Assembly: GCA_035492455.1 (NCBI GenBank)
Contig: DATJJE010000026.1
Span: forward strand, 90,877-154,876
Direction: 5' to 3'
DNA length: 64,000 bases
Source: Gp6-AA40 sp035492455
GTDB lineage: Bacteria; Acidobacteriota; Vicinamibacteria; Vicinamibacterales; UBA2999
Shown here: positions 7,920-16,787 of the stretch, one piece after another
Layout of the letters: every line of letters starts with the position of its first letter
How positions within the stretch are numbered: position 1 is the first letter of the stretch
The notes under the pieces: model-generated
Told to the model about the DNA's origin: nothing
The model's input: the letters and a program-made list of their open reading frames with translations, nothing else
Database searches by the model: none
Translations under genes and position numbers: made by a program

Positions 7920-8906
7920 ATGTTTCTCAAGGGCCAGACCGTAGGGAAGTACCGAATCCTTTCTTCTCTCGGCAGCGGCGGCTTCGGCAGCGTGTTCCTT
8001 GCCGAAGACACGTGGATCCACAAGAAGGTCGCACTCAAGGTCCCGCACAAGCAGAACCTGGATTTTTCCGAGATGCTGAAGGAGCCGCGCCTTCTCGCCT
8101 CGATGAACCATCCAAACATCGTCACCGTCCTCACGGCGGAGAAGCAGGACCGTGTGTTCTTCATCGTGATGGAGTACGTGCCGGGGCAGACGCTCGAGCA
8201 GATCATCATGCATGACGGCGCGCTCGAGGTATCACGCGCGCTCGACTTCACGTGTCAGATCTGCAACGCGGTCGATCACGCCCACAAGATCGGCGTGCTG
8301 CATCGCGATCTCCGTCCCGGCAACATGCTTGTCTCGGAGACCGGGATGCTGAAGGTCACCGATTTCGGCACGTCGCGCTTCCTCGAGGTTGCGGCCCACG
8401 GGACGACCGTCATCGGCAGCCCGCCCTACATGGCGCCCGAACAGTTTTACGGCAAGGCGGTGTTTGCGAGCGACGTCTACTCCGTTGGCGTGACGATGTA
8501 TCAGATGCTCACGGGTGAGCTGCCGTACGCGACGCCAGCGCCATCTGATATCGAGCGGCTCGTTCGCGGCGAGCTTGTCACGGCGCCGCGCATCAAGAAC
8601 AGCAAGATTCCGAAAGCGGTGAACGATATCGTCCTGAAAGCGCTCACCGCGGACGTGACACGGCGTTATCAGCGCGCATCCGACTTGCTCACGGATCTGC
8701 TCGCCACGCGGGATCCGGGACCGGGGACCCGGCCTGCGAAACGCGGCGCCGCCTCGCATCACGGATCCGGGATCCCGGATGCCGGAGAGATTCAGTTGCG
8801 TCTTCGCGCCCGCGAGACGCCACAGGCTCGATTCTGCTGGCACTGCCGCAAACCGCTCCAGGCCCGCACATCGAAGTGCCCGTTCTGCGGCGAAATGCAA
8901 CGGTGA
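7920..8906 (+). CDS. Soluble Ser/Thr protein kinase with a C-terminal zinc ribbon
   Basis: A Hanks-type kinase of 328 residues. Glycine loop GSGGFG at 18-23, ATP lysine K40, HRD at 128-130 with N135, DFG at 148-150 and APE at 172-174 are all intact, so it should be active. The catalytic loop reads HRDLRPGN, with Arg in place of the usual Lys of HRDLKPxN. No membrane segment follows, unlike PknB-type sensors. A linker (about 265-290) encoded by repeated GGATCCGGG words leads to a zinc ribbon with cysteines C306, C309, C320 and C323. The ribbon may bind a partner protein or nucleic acid; the substrate is unknown. Confidence 0.9.
   Translation: MFLKGQTVGKYRILSSLGSGGFGSVFLAEDTWIHKKVALKVPHKQNLDFSEMLKEPRLLASMNHPNIVTVLTAEKQDRVFFIVMEYVPGQTLEQIIMHDGALEVSRALDFTCQICNAVDHAHKIGVLHRDLRPGNMLVSETGMLKVTDFGTSRFLEVAAHGTTVIGSPPYMAPEQFYGKAVFASDVYSVGVTMYQMLTGELPYATPAPSDIERLVRGELVTAPRIKNSKIPKAVNDIVLKALTADVTRRYQRASDLLTDLLATRDPGPGTRPAKRGAASHHGSGIPDAGEIQLRLRARETPQARFCWHCRKPLQARTSKCPFCGEMQR
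8763..8778. repeat. GGATCCGGGATCCCGG word inside the kinase linker
   Basis: The 16-base palindromic word GGATCCGGGATCCCGG occurs in frame in the kinase linker, with a degenerate copy at 8711-8732. The identical 16 bases occur inside leuS at 21544-21559, also in frame in a variable loop. This suggests a short mobile or replicating repeat tolerated in flexible protein regions. Confidence 0.6.
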
Positions 8907-8958
8907 CATTCGCGCCGCACGCCTGCGCCGTATAAGATCTTCAGAAAGGAGCAGGCAG

Positions 8959-9921
8959 ATGGCTTTTCCCGGCACCGGCAAAATCTGGATGAACGGCTCG
9001 CTCGTGGACTGGAAGGACGCGAGGATCCACGTCGGCTCGCATATCGTTCATTACGGCAGCGGTGTCTTCGAGGGCGCGCGGTGCTACGACACGAAGAACG
9101 GCCCCGCCTGCTTCCGGCTGGACGCGCACATCCGTCGTCTCTTCGACTCCGCCCGCATCTACCGGATGGAGCCCAAGTACGACGCACAGGCCATGACGGA
9201 TGCCATCCACGAAACGATCACCGCCAACGGCTTTCGCGCCTGCTATGTCCGGCCGATCATTTACCGCGGCTACGACTCGCTCGGCGTGAATCCGCTGCCC
9301 TGCCCCATCGATACCGCAATCATGGTATGGGAATGGGGCGCGTATTTCACGAAGGAAGCGATCGAGGAAGGACTCGACGTCAAGGTGTCGACCTGGGCGC
9401 GCAACGCGCCGAACACCACACCGGGCATGGCCAAGAGCGTTGCGAACTACGCGAATGCTCAGCTCATCAAGCTCGAGGCGATTGCCGAGGGATACGCCGA
9501 AGGGATCGCGCTCGATACCTACGGGAACCTCAGCGAAGGCAGCGGACAGAACATCTTCATCGTCCGCGAAGGGATCATCTACACGCCGCCGGTCGGCAAC
9601 TCCGTCTTGTGGGGCATCACGCGCGACTCGGTAATCACGATCGCACGCGAGCTGGGTTACGAGGTGCGCGAGCAGACGCTGCCGAGGGAGACGCTCTACA
9701 TTGCTGATGAGGTGTTCTTTGTCGGTACCGCCGTCGAGGTAACGCCCATCCGGTCCGTTGACCGCATCAAGGTCGGCCGCGGGCGACGCGGCCCCGTGAC
9801 CGAGGCGATTCAGCAGCGCTTCTTCCAGATCGTCAGGGGCGACACGCCCGATGCGCACGGCTGGCTGCAGTTCGTGAACACCCCGGCTGCGGCTACATCC
9901 GGAGCCGCAAAAGGTCGATAA
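8959..9921 (+). CDS. ilvE: Branched-chain amino acid aminotransferase
   Basis: A PLP-dependent class IV transaminase of 320 residues that interconverts Leu, Ile and Val with their 2-oxoacids. It starts MAFPGTGKIWMNG, with an AGAAAGGAG ribosome binding site eight bases before the ATG. HYGSGVFEGARCY (31-43), the PLP lysine K159 in GMAKSVANYANAQ, and LSEGSGQNIFIV are family hallmarks. The stretch VGTAVEVTPIRSVD fits IlvE type I rather than D-amino-acid transaminases. A longer frame exists upstream but overlaps the kinase and has no binding site. The next gene, pilT, follows after eight bases. Confidence 0.94.
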   Translation: MAFPGTGKIWMNGSLVDWKDARIHVGSHIVHYGSGVFEGARCYDTKNGPACFRLDAHIRRLFDSARIYRMEPKYDAQAMTDAIHETITANGFRACYVRPIIYRGYDSLGVNPLPCPIDTAIMVWEWGAYFTKEAIEEGLDVKVSTWARNAPNTTPGMAKSVANYANAQLIKLEAIAEGYAEGIALDTYGNLSEGSGQNIFIVREGIIYTPPVGNSVLWGITRDSVITIARELGYEVREQTLPRETLYIADEVFFVGTAVEVTPIRSVDRIKVGRGRRGPVTEAIQQRFFQIVRGDTPDAHGWLQFVNTPAAATSGAAKGR

Positions 9922-9929
9922 AGTAAGGC

Positions 9930-11084
9930 GTGCACGTTAACGATCTGCTGAGAATTGCTGTCGACAGCGGGGCGTCGGACCTTCACCTGAAGGCAGGCAG
10001 CTACCCGATGATGCGCATCCGCGGTCTGCTGACGCCCGCGAGCGAAGAAAAGCGGCTCGACAACGAGGACATGATCTCGATTGCCGCCGCCGTCCTGCCA
10101 ACCGGCCACCGGGAGAAGTTCAAGGAGAACCGCGAGGTCGACCTGGCGTATAGCGTCGCGGGGCTCGGCCGCTTCCGCTGCAATACGTTCCAGCAGCGCG
10201 GCACGATCGGCATGGTCTTCCGCGTCATCCCGATGAAGATCGCGACGGTGGACGAGCTCGCGCTGCCGCAGGTCCTGAAGAAGATCGCGCAGGAAGAGCG
10301 CGGGCTCGTGCTCGTGACGGGCACGACCGGTTCCGGCAAGAGCACGACGCTCGCCGCGTTGATCGACGAAATCAACTCGACGCGGACGGCGCACATCATG
10401 ACCGTGGAGGACCCGGTCGAATATCTCCACCGCGACAACCGGTCGATCGTCAACCAGCGCGAAATCGGCGTGGACACGATGTCGTTCTCGCAGGCGCTCC
10501 GCAGCGCGCTGCGTCAGGACCCGGACGTCATCCTCGTCGGCGAAATGCGCGACTTCGAGACCATCGAAACGGCGCTGCTCGCAGCTGAAACCGGACACCT
10601 GGTGTTTTCGACGCTGCACACGCTCGACGCCACCGAAACCATCAACCGCATCATCGCGGTGTTTCCGCCGCACCAGCAGAAGCAGATCCGCATCCAGCTC
10701 GCGAGCGTGCTCAAGGCGGTCATTTCGCAGCGCCTCATTCCGAAGATCGACGGCAAGGGGCGTGCGCCCGCCGTCGAAGTCCTCATCAGCACTGCCTTCA
10801 TCCGCGACTGCATCATGGACAAGGAGAAGACGCACCTGATTCACAGCGCCATCGCGCAGGGCACGTCGCAGTACGGAATGCAGACGTTCGACCAGTCGAT
10901 CTTCTTCCTCTTCCAGCAGAAGCTGATTTCCTACGAAGAGGCGCTGCGCTGGGCGTCGAACGTCGACGAGTTCAAGCTGAAGGTGCAGGGCATCTCAACG
11001 ACCGCCGAGATGTCGCGCGACCAGATGGCGACTGCCGCACAGACCGGCGGGCTGCCGGAAGTCACCCGATTCGGAGGGCGATAA
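9930..11084 (+). CDS. pilT: Type IV pilus retraction ATPase PilT
   Basis: A 384-residue hexameric ATPase that disassembles type IV pili for twitching motility. The N-terminal PAS-like domain begins VNDLLRIAVDSGASDLHLKAGSYPMMRI. Walker A is GTTGSGKS at 131-138, Walker B lies in DPDVILVGEMRD, and the His box HLVFSTLHTLDATETINRII follows. The start is GTG at 9930, six bases after a weak AAGTAAGG site. No other pilus genes are in the window. Co-transcription with ilvE seems accidental. Confidence 0.95.
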   Translation: MHVNDLLRIAVDSGASDLHLKAGSYPMMRIRGLLTPASEEKRLDNEDMISIAAAVLPTGHREKFKENREVDLAYSVAGLGRFRCNTFQQRGTIGMVFRVIPMKIATVDELALPQVLKKIAQEERGLVLVTGTTGSGKSTTLAALIDEINSTRTAHIMTVEDPVEYLHRDNRSIVNQREIGVDTMSFSQALRSALRQDPDVILVGEMRDFETIETALLAAETGHLVFSTLHTLDATETINRIIAVFPPHQQKQIRIQLASVLKAVISQRLIPKIDGKGRAPAVEVLISTAFIRDCIMDKEKTHLIHSAIAQGTSQYGMQTFDQSIFFLFQQKLISYEEALRWASNVDEFKLKVQGISTTAEMSRDQMATAAQTGGLPEVTRFGGR

Positions 11085-11086
11085 TC

Positions 11087-11893
11087 ATGAGATTCGTGGT
11101 GGTTGCGCTGCTGCTGTCGGCGATGCCGGGGCGTGCCTTCGCGCAGCTGGCGACGACACCAAACGCGCAAGGCGTAGTGTTCGGCCACCTCCACTTCTCT
11201 ACGCAGGACCCGGTGGCGTTCCGTAACTTCTGGGTTGCGTTCGGCGGCACGTCGACGCCGAACCTCGATCTCGATCTCGTGCAAGCCCCTGGCGCTTACC
11301 TCGTCACCTTTCAGCGCGATCAGATCGCGCCGATGGATGATGAGACGACCCAGATCGTCACGTTCAAGGTAAAGAACCTCAACGAGTCGATCGCGAACTG
11401 GGTCGATCGCAGCCTCGTCGTCGAACGCGGCACGATGCCTGGACAGGCGTTCGTGTACGCGCCAGGTCCTACACGCATCGAGATCCTCGAAGACAAGTCG
11501 ATCGCGACGCCGATGCAGTTCTACCGCGTGCACGTCGTCACGCCCGCGCCGAACGACGCGCAGGCCTGGTACGCGAAAGTATTTGGCGGCAAGACAACCA
11601 AGGTCGGCGGTCTCGACGCGCTCGAATTCCCCGGGGGACTCGTCACGTTCGGCCTCGCCAAAGGGCCTGTGCAGCCGACACGCGGTCACCGCTTGGATCA
11701 CTGGGGCTTCGAAATTCGGAACCTCGAGCAGTTCATGAAGAACCTCGAAGCGTCGGGCGTTGCCATCGATCGGCCATATCGCCTTCGTCGGCCCGGCGAA
11801 CAGCGCCTCGCGCTCGGCTACGTCGTCGATCCGTGGGGTACCGCGATCGAGATGACGGAAAACATCGCGCCCGACAAGCCGGCCACGCACTGA
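11087..11893 (+). CDS. Exported VOC-superfamily (glyoxalase-like) protein
   Basis: A 268-residue protein starting two bases after pilT ends. A signal peptide (residues 1-19, cleaved after RAFA) shows that it is exported. Two vicinal-oxygen-chelate modules follow: FGHLHFSTQDPVAFRNFWVAFGG and FYRVHVVTPAPNDAQAWYAKVFGG, the second ending DPWGTAIEMTEN. Metal-binding candidates are His in GHLHFS, H in RVHVVT, H in RLDHWGFEI and E in AIEMTE. Periplasmic VOC proteins are less usual than the cytosolic glyoxalase, dioxygenase and resistance enzymes. Substrate unknown. Confidence 0.8.
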   Translation: MRFVVVALLLSAMPGRAFAQLATTPNAQGVVFGHLHFSTQDPVAFRNFWVAFGGTSTPNLDLDLVQAPGAYLVTFQRDQIAPMDDETTQIVTFKVKNLNESIANWVDRSLVVERGTMPGQAFVYAPGPTRIEILEDKSIATPMQFYRVHVVTPAPNDAQAWYAKVFGGKTTKVGGLDALEFPGGLVTFGLAKGPVQPTRGHRLDHWGFEIRNLEQFMKNLEASGVAIDRPYRLRRPGEQRLALGYVVDPWGTAIEMTENIAPDKPATH

Positions 11894-12372
11894 TGTCCGG
11901 ACGCGCAGAGCAGGCGTACATCGCCGGCCTGACGCTTCTCGCCCGCCGCGAACTCGCCGAAGCTCAGCTCCGCCAGCGGCTCGTGCGCCGAAAATTCGAA
12001 CCAGACGATATCGACGCCGCCATCGCGCGCCTTCGTCAGGAACAGGCAATCGATGATCGGCGTACGGCTGTGGCGTGCGCGCGGACCGAGCTGCGCGTGA
12101 AGCATCGCGGCCGCGCGCGCGTTGTCCGGCATATCGAGTCGCTCGGCATTGCGCGCGACGTCGCCCGCGACGCGGTCGCGGAGGTGTTCGGCGAGATTGA
12201 CGAAGGCGAGCTGCTGGAACAGGCGCTGAACCGCCGTCTTCGCCACGGCATGGATCTGAGTGACGCCGCCGTCTTCCGGCGGCTCCATCGATACCTTCTC
12301 GGCCAGGGATTTGATCCCGCGCGAGTGACGACATTGCTGCGCCGCCGCGCAAAAAAGAACGAATCCCTGTAA
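11893..12372 (+). CDS. recX: Regulatory protein RecX
   Basis: A 159-residue protein made of RecX three-helix repeats (LTLLARRELAEAQLRQRLVRRKFEPDDIDAAIARLRQEQAIDDRRTA). RecX binds RecA filaments and limits strand exchange. The ATG overlaps the stop of the preceding VOC gene (TGATG). Placement directly before alaS is shared with many bacteria, where recA-recX-alaS cluster; recA itself is not in the window. The second and third repeats are somewhat diverged, but the length is normal. Confidence 0.88.
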   Translation: MSGRAEQAYIAGLTLLARRELAEAQLRQRLVRRKFEPDDIDAAIARLRQEQAIDDRRTAVACARTELRVKHRGRARVVRHIESLGIARDVARDAVAEVFGEIDEGELLEQALNRRLRHGMDLSDAAVFRRLHRYLLGQGFDPARVTTLLRRRAKKNESL

Positions 12373-12394
12373 CCTGATACCTGAAACCTGAAAC
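12371..12394. repeat. Short ACCTGAA-word repeat between recX and alaS
   Basis: The 28-base gap between recX and alaS is almost entirely three imperfect copies of a seven-base word (CCTGATA, CCTGAAA, CCTGAAA). It includes the recX stop codon. This resembles the other simple-word spacers in the window. Confidence 0.5.
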
Positions 12395-12400
12395 TGTCCA

Positions 12401-15085
12401 ATGACCGGCAACGAGATCCGACTCTCATTCCTCAAGTATTTCGAGCGCAACGGGCATCGTATTGTCCCCAGCTCGCCGCTCGTCCCGCACAACGACCCGA
12501 CGCTGCTTTTCACCAACGCCGGCATGAACCAATTCAAGGACGTGTTCCTGGGCAAAGAGAAGCGGGATTACACGCGCGCCACGACGGCGCAGAAGTGCAT
12601 GCGCGTCAGCGGCAAGCACAACGATCTCGACAACGTCGGCCCGTCGTTCCGGCACCACACGTTTTTCGAGATGCTCGGCAACTTCTCGTTTGGCGATTAC
12701 TTCAAGCGGGATGCGATCCCGTTTGCATGGCACATGCTCACCGCGGAATGGCAGCTGCCCGCCGAGCGCTTGTGGCCGACGGTTTTCCACGGCGATGCGG
12801 CGATTCCGCGCGACGGCGAAGCGTACGACGTCTGGCGGAAGTTCGTTCCGGTAGAGCGGATCGGCGAGCTCGGACAGGCCGACAACTTCTGGCAGATGGG
12901 CGACACGGGACCGTGCGGCCGATGCTCGGAGATCTACTACTTCCGCGGGTCGCAGATCCCGTGCGTTGAAGAGACCGCGGGGGGCGCATGTCGCGGCCTG
13001 GAATGCAGCTGCGATCGGTTCGTTGAGATCTGGAACAACGTGTTCATGGAATTCGATCGCCAGGCGGACGGCAAGCTGAACCCATTGCCGGCGCCGTCGA
13101 TCGACACCGGCATGGGCCTGGAGCGCGTGACCGCTGTCATCGAGGGCCACCTCTCCAACTACGACACGGATCTGTTCACGCCACTGTTGAAGGCGATCGG
13201 CGAGCGCGCGGGCACGACGCACCGCGGCACGATGGCAGCGTCGGACATTTCCATGCGCGTCGTCGCGGACCACATGCGCGCGATGACGTTCCTGATCGGC
13301 GACGGCGTGGTGCCATCGAATGAGTGGCGCGGATATGTGCTGCGGAAGATCATGCGACGCGCCATGCGGCATGGAAAGCGCCTCGGTGTCACGGAACCCT
13401 TCCTGCACACGCTCGTGGACGTGATCGTTCGCGAGTTTGGCGACGCCTATCCCGAGTTGAAGACGGGCCAATCTGCGATCGTGCAGGTCATCAGGAGCGA
13501 GGAAGAGCGGTTCGACGCCGTACTCACCGACGGCCTGCCCAGACTGGAAGAGGTGCTGGACAAGACCGCTGCGGGCACGAAGGTGGTGCGGGGTGAAGCA
13601 GCATTCCGTCTCTACGACACATACGGGCTGCCGCGCGACTTCATCGAGGACATGATCGAAGAGCGGAAACTCGCCTTCGATCGCGAGGGCTTCGAGACCG
13701 CCATGGAACAGCAGCGCGAGAAGGCGCGCGCGAAGAGCAAGTTCAAGACGGATGCGCGCGGCGGCGAAGCGTTCGCCGGCTTCGACAGCGTGCCGGCGAC
13801 GACGTTCACAGGCTACGACAGCACCACGGCCAAGACGCGGGTCATCGCCCTTGCCAGACTGAAGGATGGCGCGGCGCCGGTTGAAGTGCAGAAGCTGTCG
13901 TCAGGCGACGCGGGGTGGATCGTTCTGGAAGAGACACCGTTCTACGTACAGAGCGGAGGTCAGATCTCCGACGTCGGCACGTTGCGCAACGACTTCGGCT
14001 TCGTCGCGAGCGTCAGCGACGTGGAGCTGGTGGGCGCGGGCGTTCGCGCGCATCGCGCCCGCGTGCACAGTGGTGAGATCGCGATCGGCGCCCCTGTCAT
14101 GGCTGAAATCGATGCGGGCAGGCGTGCGGCCATACGGCGGAACCACACGGCTACTCACCTGCTCCACGCAGCCCTGCGCCAGGTGCTCGGTCCGCATGTC
14201 AAGCAGGCCGGCTCACTTGTCGCTCCCGATCGGCTGCGGTTCGATTTCGTGCACTTCAGCGCGCTCACCACGGAGCAGCTGCGGAACATCGAGCAGATCG
14301 TCAACAAGCACATTCTCCGGAACACGCACGTGGAAACCGTGGTGAAGCCGACGCAGGAAGCGATTGCCGCAGGCGCAATGGCGCTCTTCGGCGAGAAATA
14401 CGGCGACAAGGTGCGGGTTGTTTCCGTTGCCGGCGTCAGTATGGAGTTGTGTGGCGGCACGCACGTGCACGCGACCGGCGACATCGGCCTGTTTGCGATC
14501 GTGTCGGAAGGCGGCGTGGCCGCGGGCACGCGGCGCATCGAAGCGATCACTGGAACCGAATCGCTCAAGCTGTTCGAGGTAAACCGCGAGATCGTGCACT
14601 CGCTCGGACAGCTCGTGAATGCCCGCCCAGAGGAGCTCGCCGCGAAGGTCAACACGCTGCAGGACGAAACGAAGCGTCTCGCACGCGAGCTGCAGCAGGC
14701 GAAGATGAAGGCAGCGATGGGAGGCGGCAGCGGCGCACAGGAAGACGCCATCGACGTCGCCGGCGTGAAATTGATTGCGCGCGAAGTGAGCGGCCTGGAC
14801 AAAGACGCCCTGCGCGCCCTGGTCGATCAGCATCGCGATCGCATCAAGAGCGGCGTTGTCGTCCTTGCCGCGCCATCCGACGGCAAAGTCTCCATCGTCG
14901 TCGGCGTCACGCCCGACCTCACGAAGAAAGTGCCCGCCGGACAGGTCGTGAAACAGCTCGCGCCGATCGTCGGCGGCGGGGGCGGCGGCCGGCCGGATTT
15001 CGCCGAAGCTGGCGGAAAAGACCCGGCAAAAATTGGCGAAATGCTCGCGGCCGCGCGCGACGTGATCACAAAATTGCTCGGTTAA
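12401..15085 (+). CDS. alaS: Alanyl-tRNA synthetase
   Basis: A full-length 894-residue AlaRS. The class II catalytic core starts MTGNEIRLSFLKYFERNGHRIVPSSPLVP and includes FFEMLGNFSFGDYFK. A tRNA-recognition helical domain and the editing domain follow. The editing site has HTATHLLH and, downstream, CGGTHVHATGDIG; these zinc ligands are intact, so misacylated Ser- and Gly-tRNA should be cleared. The C-terminal C-Ala domain ends with a Gly-rich GGGGGGRPDFAEAGGKDP, as in other AlaRS. Cytoplasmic and essential. Confidence 0.97.
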   Translation: MTGNEIRLSFLKYFERNGHRIVPSSPLVPHNDPTLLFTNAGMNQFKDVFLGKEKRDYTRATTAQKCMRVSGKHNDLDNVGPSFRHHTFFEMLGNFSFGDYFKRDAIPFAWHMLTAEWQLPAERLWPTVFHGDAAIPRDGEAYDVWRKFVPVERIGELGQADNFWQMGDTGPCGRCSEIYYFRGSQIPCVEETAGGACRGLECSCDRFVEIWNNVFMEFDRQADGKLNPLPAPSIDTGMGLERVTAVIEGHLSNYDTDLFTPLLKAIGERAGTTHRGTMAASDISMRVVADHMRAMTFLIGDGVVPSNEWRGYVLRKIMRRAMRHGKRLGVTEPFLHTLVDVIVREFGDAYPELKTGQSAIVQVIRSEEERFDAVLTDGLPRLEEVLDKTAAGTKVVRGEAAFRLYDTYGLPRDFIEDMIEERKLAFDREGFETAMEQQREKARAKSKFKTDARGGEAFAGFDSVPATTFTGYDSTTAKTRVIALARLKDGAAPVEVQKLSSGDAGWIVLEETPFYVQSGGQISDVGTLRNDFGFVASVSDVELVGAGVRAHRARVHSGEIAIGAPVMAEIDAGRRAAIRRNHTATHLLHAALRQVLGPHVKQAGSLVAPDRLRFDFVHFSALTTEQLRNIEQIVNKHILRNTHVETVVKPTQEAIAAGAMALFGEKYGDKVRVVSVAGVSMELCGGTHVHATGDIGLFAIVSEGGVAAGTRRIEAITGTESLKLFEVNREIVHSLGQLVNARPEELAAKVNTLQDETKRLARELQQAKMKAAMGGGSGAQEDAIDVAGVKLIAREVSGLDKDALRALVDQHRDRIKSGVVVLAAPSDGKVSIVVGVTPDLTKKVPAGQVVKQLAPIVGGGGGGRPDFAEAGGKDPAKIGEMLAAARDVITKLLG

Positions 15086-15115
15086 CGCGCGCCTTTCGAG
15101 CCGCCGATAACTCCC

Positions 15116-15829
15116 GTGAGTTCCAGCTCACCGGTGAGATACGCGGTCCTTCCCATCTTCGTTATCAGCCTGTCGATGCCGATGCCGGCGCGCGCGCAGA
15201 TCTACGCGTGGCACGACGTCAACGGAACGCTCGTCATCTCAGACCGGAAGCTGAACGAAGGCGCAATGACATATGCCGTACCCGAGGCAGGCGGCATTCG
15301 TACGACGCGAACGGCGGCCGCTGAATTCAGTCGCCTCTATGAATCGCTGGTGCTCGAACACGCGCAGCGGAATTCGCTGCGGCCCGAGCTGGTTCGCGCC
15401 GTTATCCAGGTTGAATCAGGCTTCGACCCCGCGGCTCGTTCCCCGAAGGGTGCGATGGGTCTGATGCAGCTGATGCCGGCGACGGCGAGGCGCCTCGGCG
15501 TTCGCAACGCCTACGACCCGACGGAAAACATTCGCGGTGGCTGCGTGTATCTGCGACAGCTGCTGGATCGCTACGACGGCAACGAAGAGCTCGCGCTCGC
15601 CGCCTACAACGCCGGCGAGGGTGCCGTTGATCGGCACGGACGAAACATTCCTCCATTCCAGGAAACACGCGAGTACGTGAAGAAGGTCGGACGCATCAGC
15701 GACGTCCAGAAGGCCTCGCTCAAACAGCGCGTCATCTACAAGACGTTCGAGATTGTCGACGGCCGCATCATTCCGCGTTACTCGTCGAAGAAGCCGCTCG
15801 CCGGCTCGTACGAGATCGTCGTACAGTAG
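15116..15829 (+). CDS. Lytic transglycosylase (SLT domain) with N-terminal DUF4124-like region
   Basis: A 237-residue exported muramidase that cleaves peptidoglycan to 1,6-anhydro products. The signal peptide ends near MPARAQ (residue 28). A DUF4124-like piece (IYAWHDVNGTLVISDRKL) follows. The goose-lysozyme-type SLT domain has catalytic Glu in VIQVESGFDPAARSPKGAMGLMQLMPATA, then the AYNAGEGAVDRHG motif and a Tyr in ETREYVKKV. The start is GTG at 15116. It could remodel the wall for pili or secretion, since pilT lies 4 kb upstream; that link is speculative. Confidence 0.9.
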   Translation: MSSSSPVRYAVLPIFVISLSMPMPARAQIYAWHDVNGTLVISDRKLNEGAMTYAVPEAGGIRTTRTAAAEFSRLYESLVLEHAQRNSLRPELVRAVIQVESGFDPAARSPKGAMGLMQLMPATARRLGVRNAYDPTENIRGGCVYLRQLLDRYDGNEELALAAYNAGEGAVDRHGRNIPPFQETREYVKKVGRISDVQKASLKQRVIYKTFEIVDGRIIPRYSSKKPLAGSYEIVVQ

Positions 15830-15833
15830 TTCC

Positions 15834-16721
15834 ATGAAACGGCTCCCCGCCACGCTTCTCACAATCCTCGTGTGCGCGGCGACCGCGTCCGCGCAGCTTC
15901 CCCTGCGCAGCGCAACTGAGGGAGGCCCAAGGACGACTCTCGACGAAATGGTGCAGACCGAGCGCCGCTTTGCCGCGCGCGCGCTCGTCGTCGGTTGGAA
16001 ACAAGCGTTCCTCGAATACTTCGCGGATGACGCCGTCGGCTTCGACGGCGATCAGGCAGCGCCGGCGAAGGATTTGCTTCGGAAGCTGCCGGATCCGCCA
16101 AAAGACCGCAAGTTGATCTGGGAGCCGCGCTACGGCGACATAGCGCTGAGCGGCGACCTGGGGTACCTGACAGGCCCGGTGCGCCGCATCGTGCCCGGAC
16201 AGAACAATGGGCAGCCGTTTCACTCCTTGTACGCGTCTGTGTGGAAGCGTCAGGCCGATGGATCGTTCAAGGTCGTGATGGACATGGGCGTTCCGACTCC
16301 CGGGCCCGTGTCGTTCGCCGACGGATTCACACGCGCGCCGCGGCCGAACGTGTACGCCGGCACGACGACCCCTGAAGCGGCTCGGAAATCGCTGCGGGAC
16401 ACCGATGCCGCGCTGACGAATGCGGCGCGTTCCGGTCAGGCGGATGCGTACCGCGGTCACGTGGCGGAGGGCGTCCGCTTTCATCGCGCGGAACGGATGC
16501 CGGTCGTTGACGAGCCTGCCGCGCTGCAATGGCTGCGCGACCAGCCTGCATACGCGACAGGCGAATCGCGCTTCGCGGAAACATCGTTATCGGGCGACCT
16601 CGGCTACACGTACGGTACGTATGCGCTCAAAGGCGATGCAGCGGCGCATGGCTTCTACGTGCGAGTCTGGACACGGGGCCGGGACGGGGTCTGGCGGGTC
16701 GCTCTGGATGTCCTGCAGTGA
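15834..16721 (+). CDS. Exported protein with two NTF2-like (DUF4440/SnoaL) domains
   Basis: A 295-residue protein starting ATG 15834, four bases after the transglycosylase stop. A signal peptide ends at ATASAQ (residue 21). Two similar alpha+beta halves follow, each with the motif LSGDLGYLTGP / LSGDLGYTYGTY followed by a tryptophan-rich strand (YASVWKRQADGSFKVVMDMG / YVRVWTRGRDGVWRVALDVL). This internal duplication identifies tandem NTF2-like folds of the DUF4440 type. No catalytic residues can be assigned and the role is unknown. A longer upstream frame lies within the previous gene and is rejected. Confidence 0.82.
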   Translation: MKRLPATLLTILVCAATASAQLPLRSATEGGPRTTLDEMVQTERRFAARALVVGWKQAFLEYFADDAVGFDGDQAAPAKDLLRKLPDPPKDRKLIWEPRYGDIALSGDLGYLTGPVRRIVPGQNNGQPFHSLYASVWKRQADGSFKVVMDMGVPTPGPVSFADGFTRAPRPNVYAGTTTPEAARKSLRDTDAALTNAARSGQADAYRGHVAEGVRFHRAERMPVVDEPAALQWLRDQPAYATGESRFAETSLSGDLGYTYGTYALKGDAAAHGFYVRVWTRGRDGVWRVALDVLQ

Positions 16722-16756
16722 CGCGTCGATGGTTCGTGGTTCGGCGGTTCGGACGG

Positions 16757-16762
16757 TATAAT
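16757..16762 (+). promoter_or_regulatory. Candidate -10 box of rpsT
   Basis: TATAAT followed by an AT-rich stretch lies 25 bases before the rpsT GTG. The region upstream (16727-16755) is made of GGTTCG words and has no obvious -35 box. A GAGGA ribosome binding site lies at 16779-16783. Confidence 0.5.
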
Positions 16763-16787
16763 TAACGTTTTGAATTAGCGAGGATCA

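Noticed and set aside
7713..8213. Extension of rsmE upstream to 8213
   Set aside because: The extra 167 codons are simple-word repeat and antisense of the kinase gene. GTG 7712 gives the normal family length.
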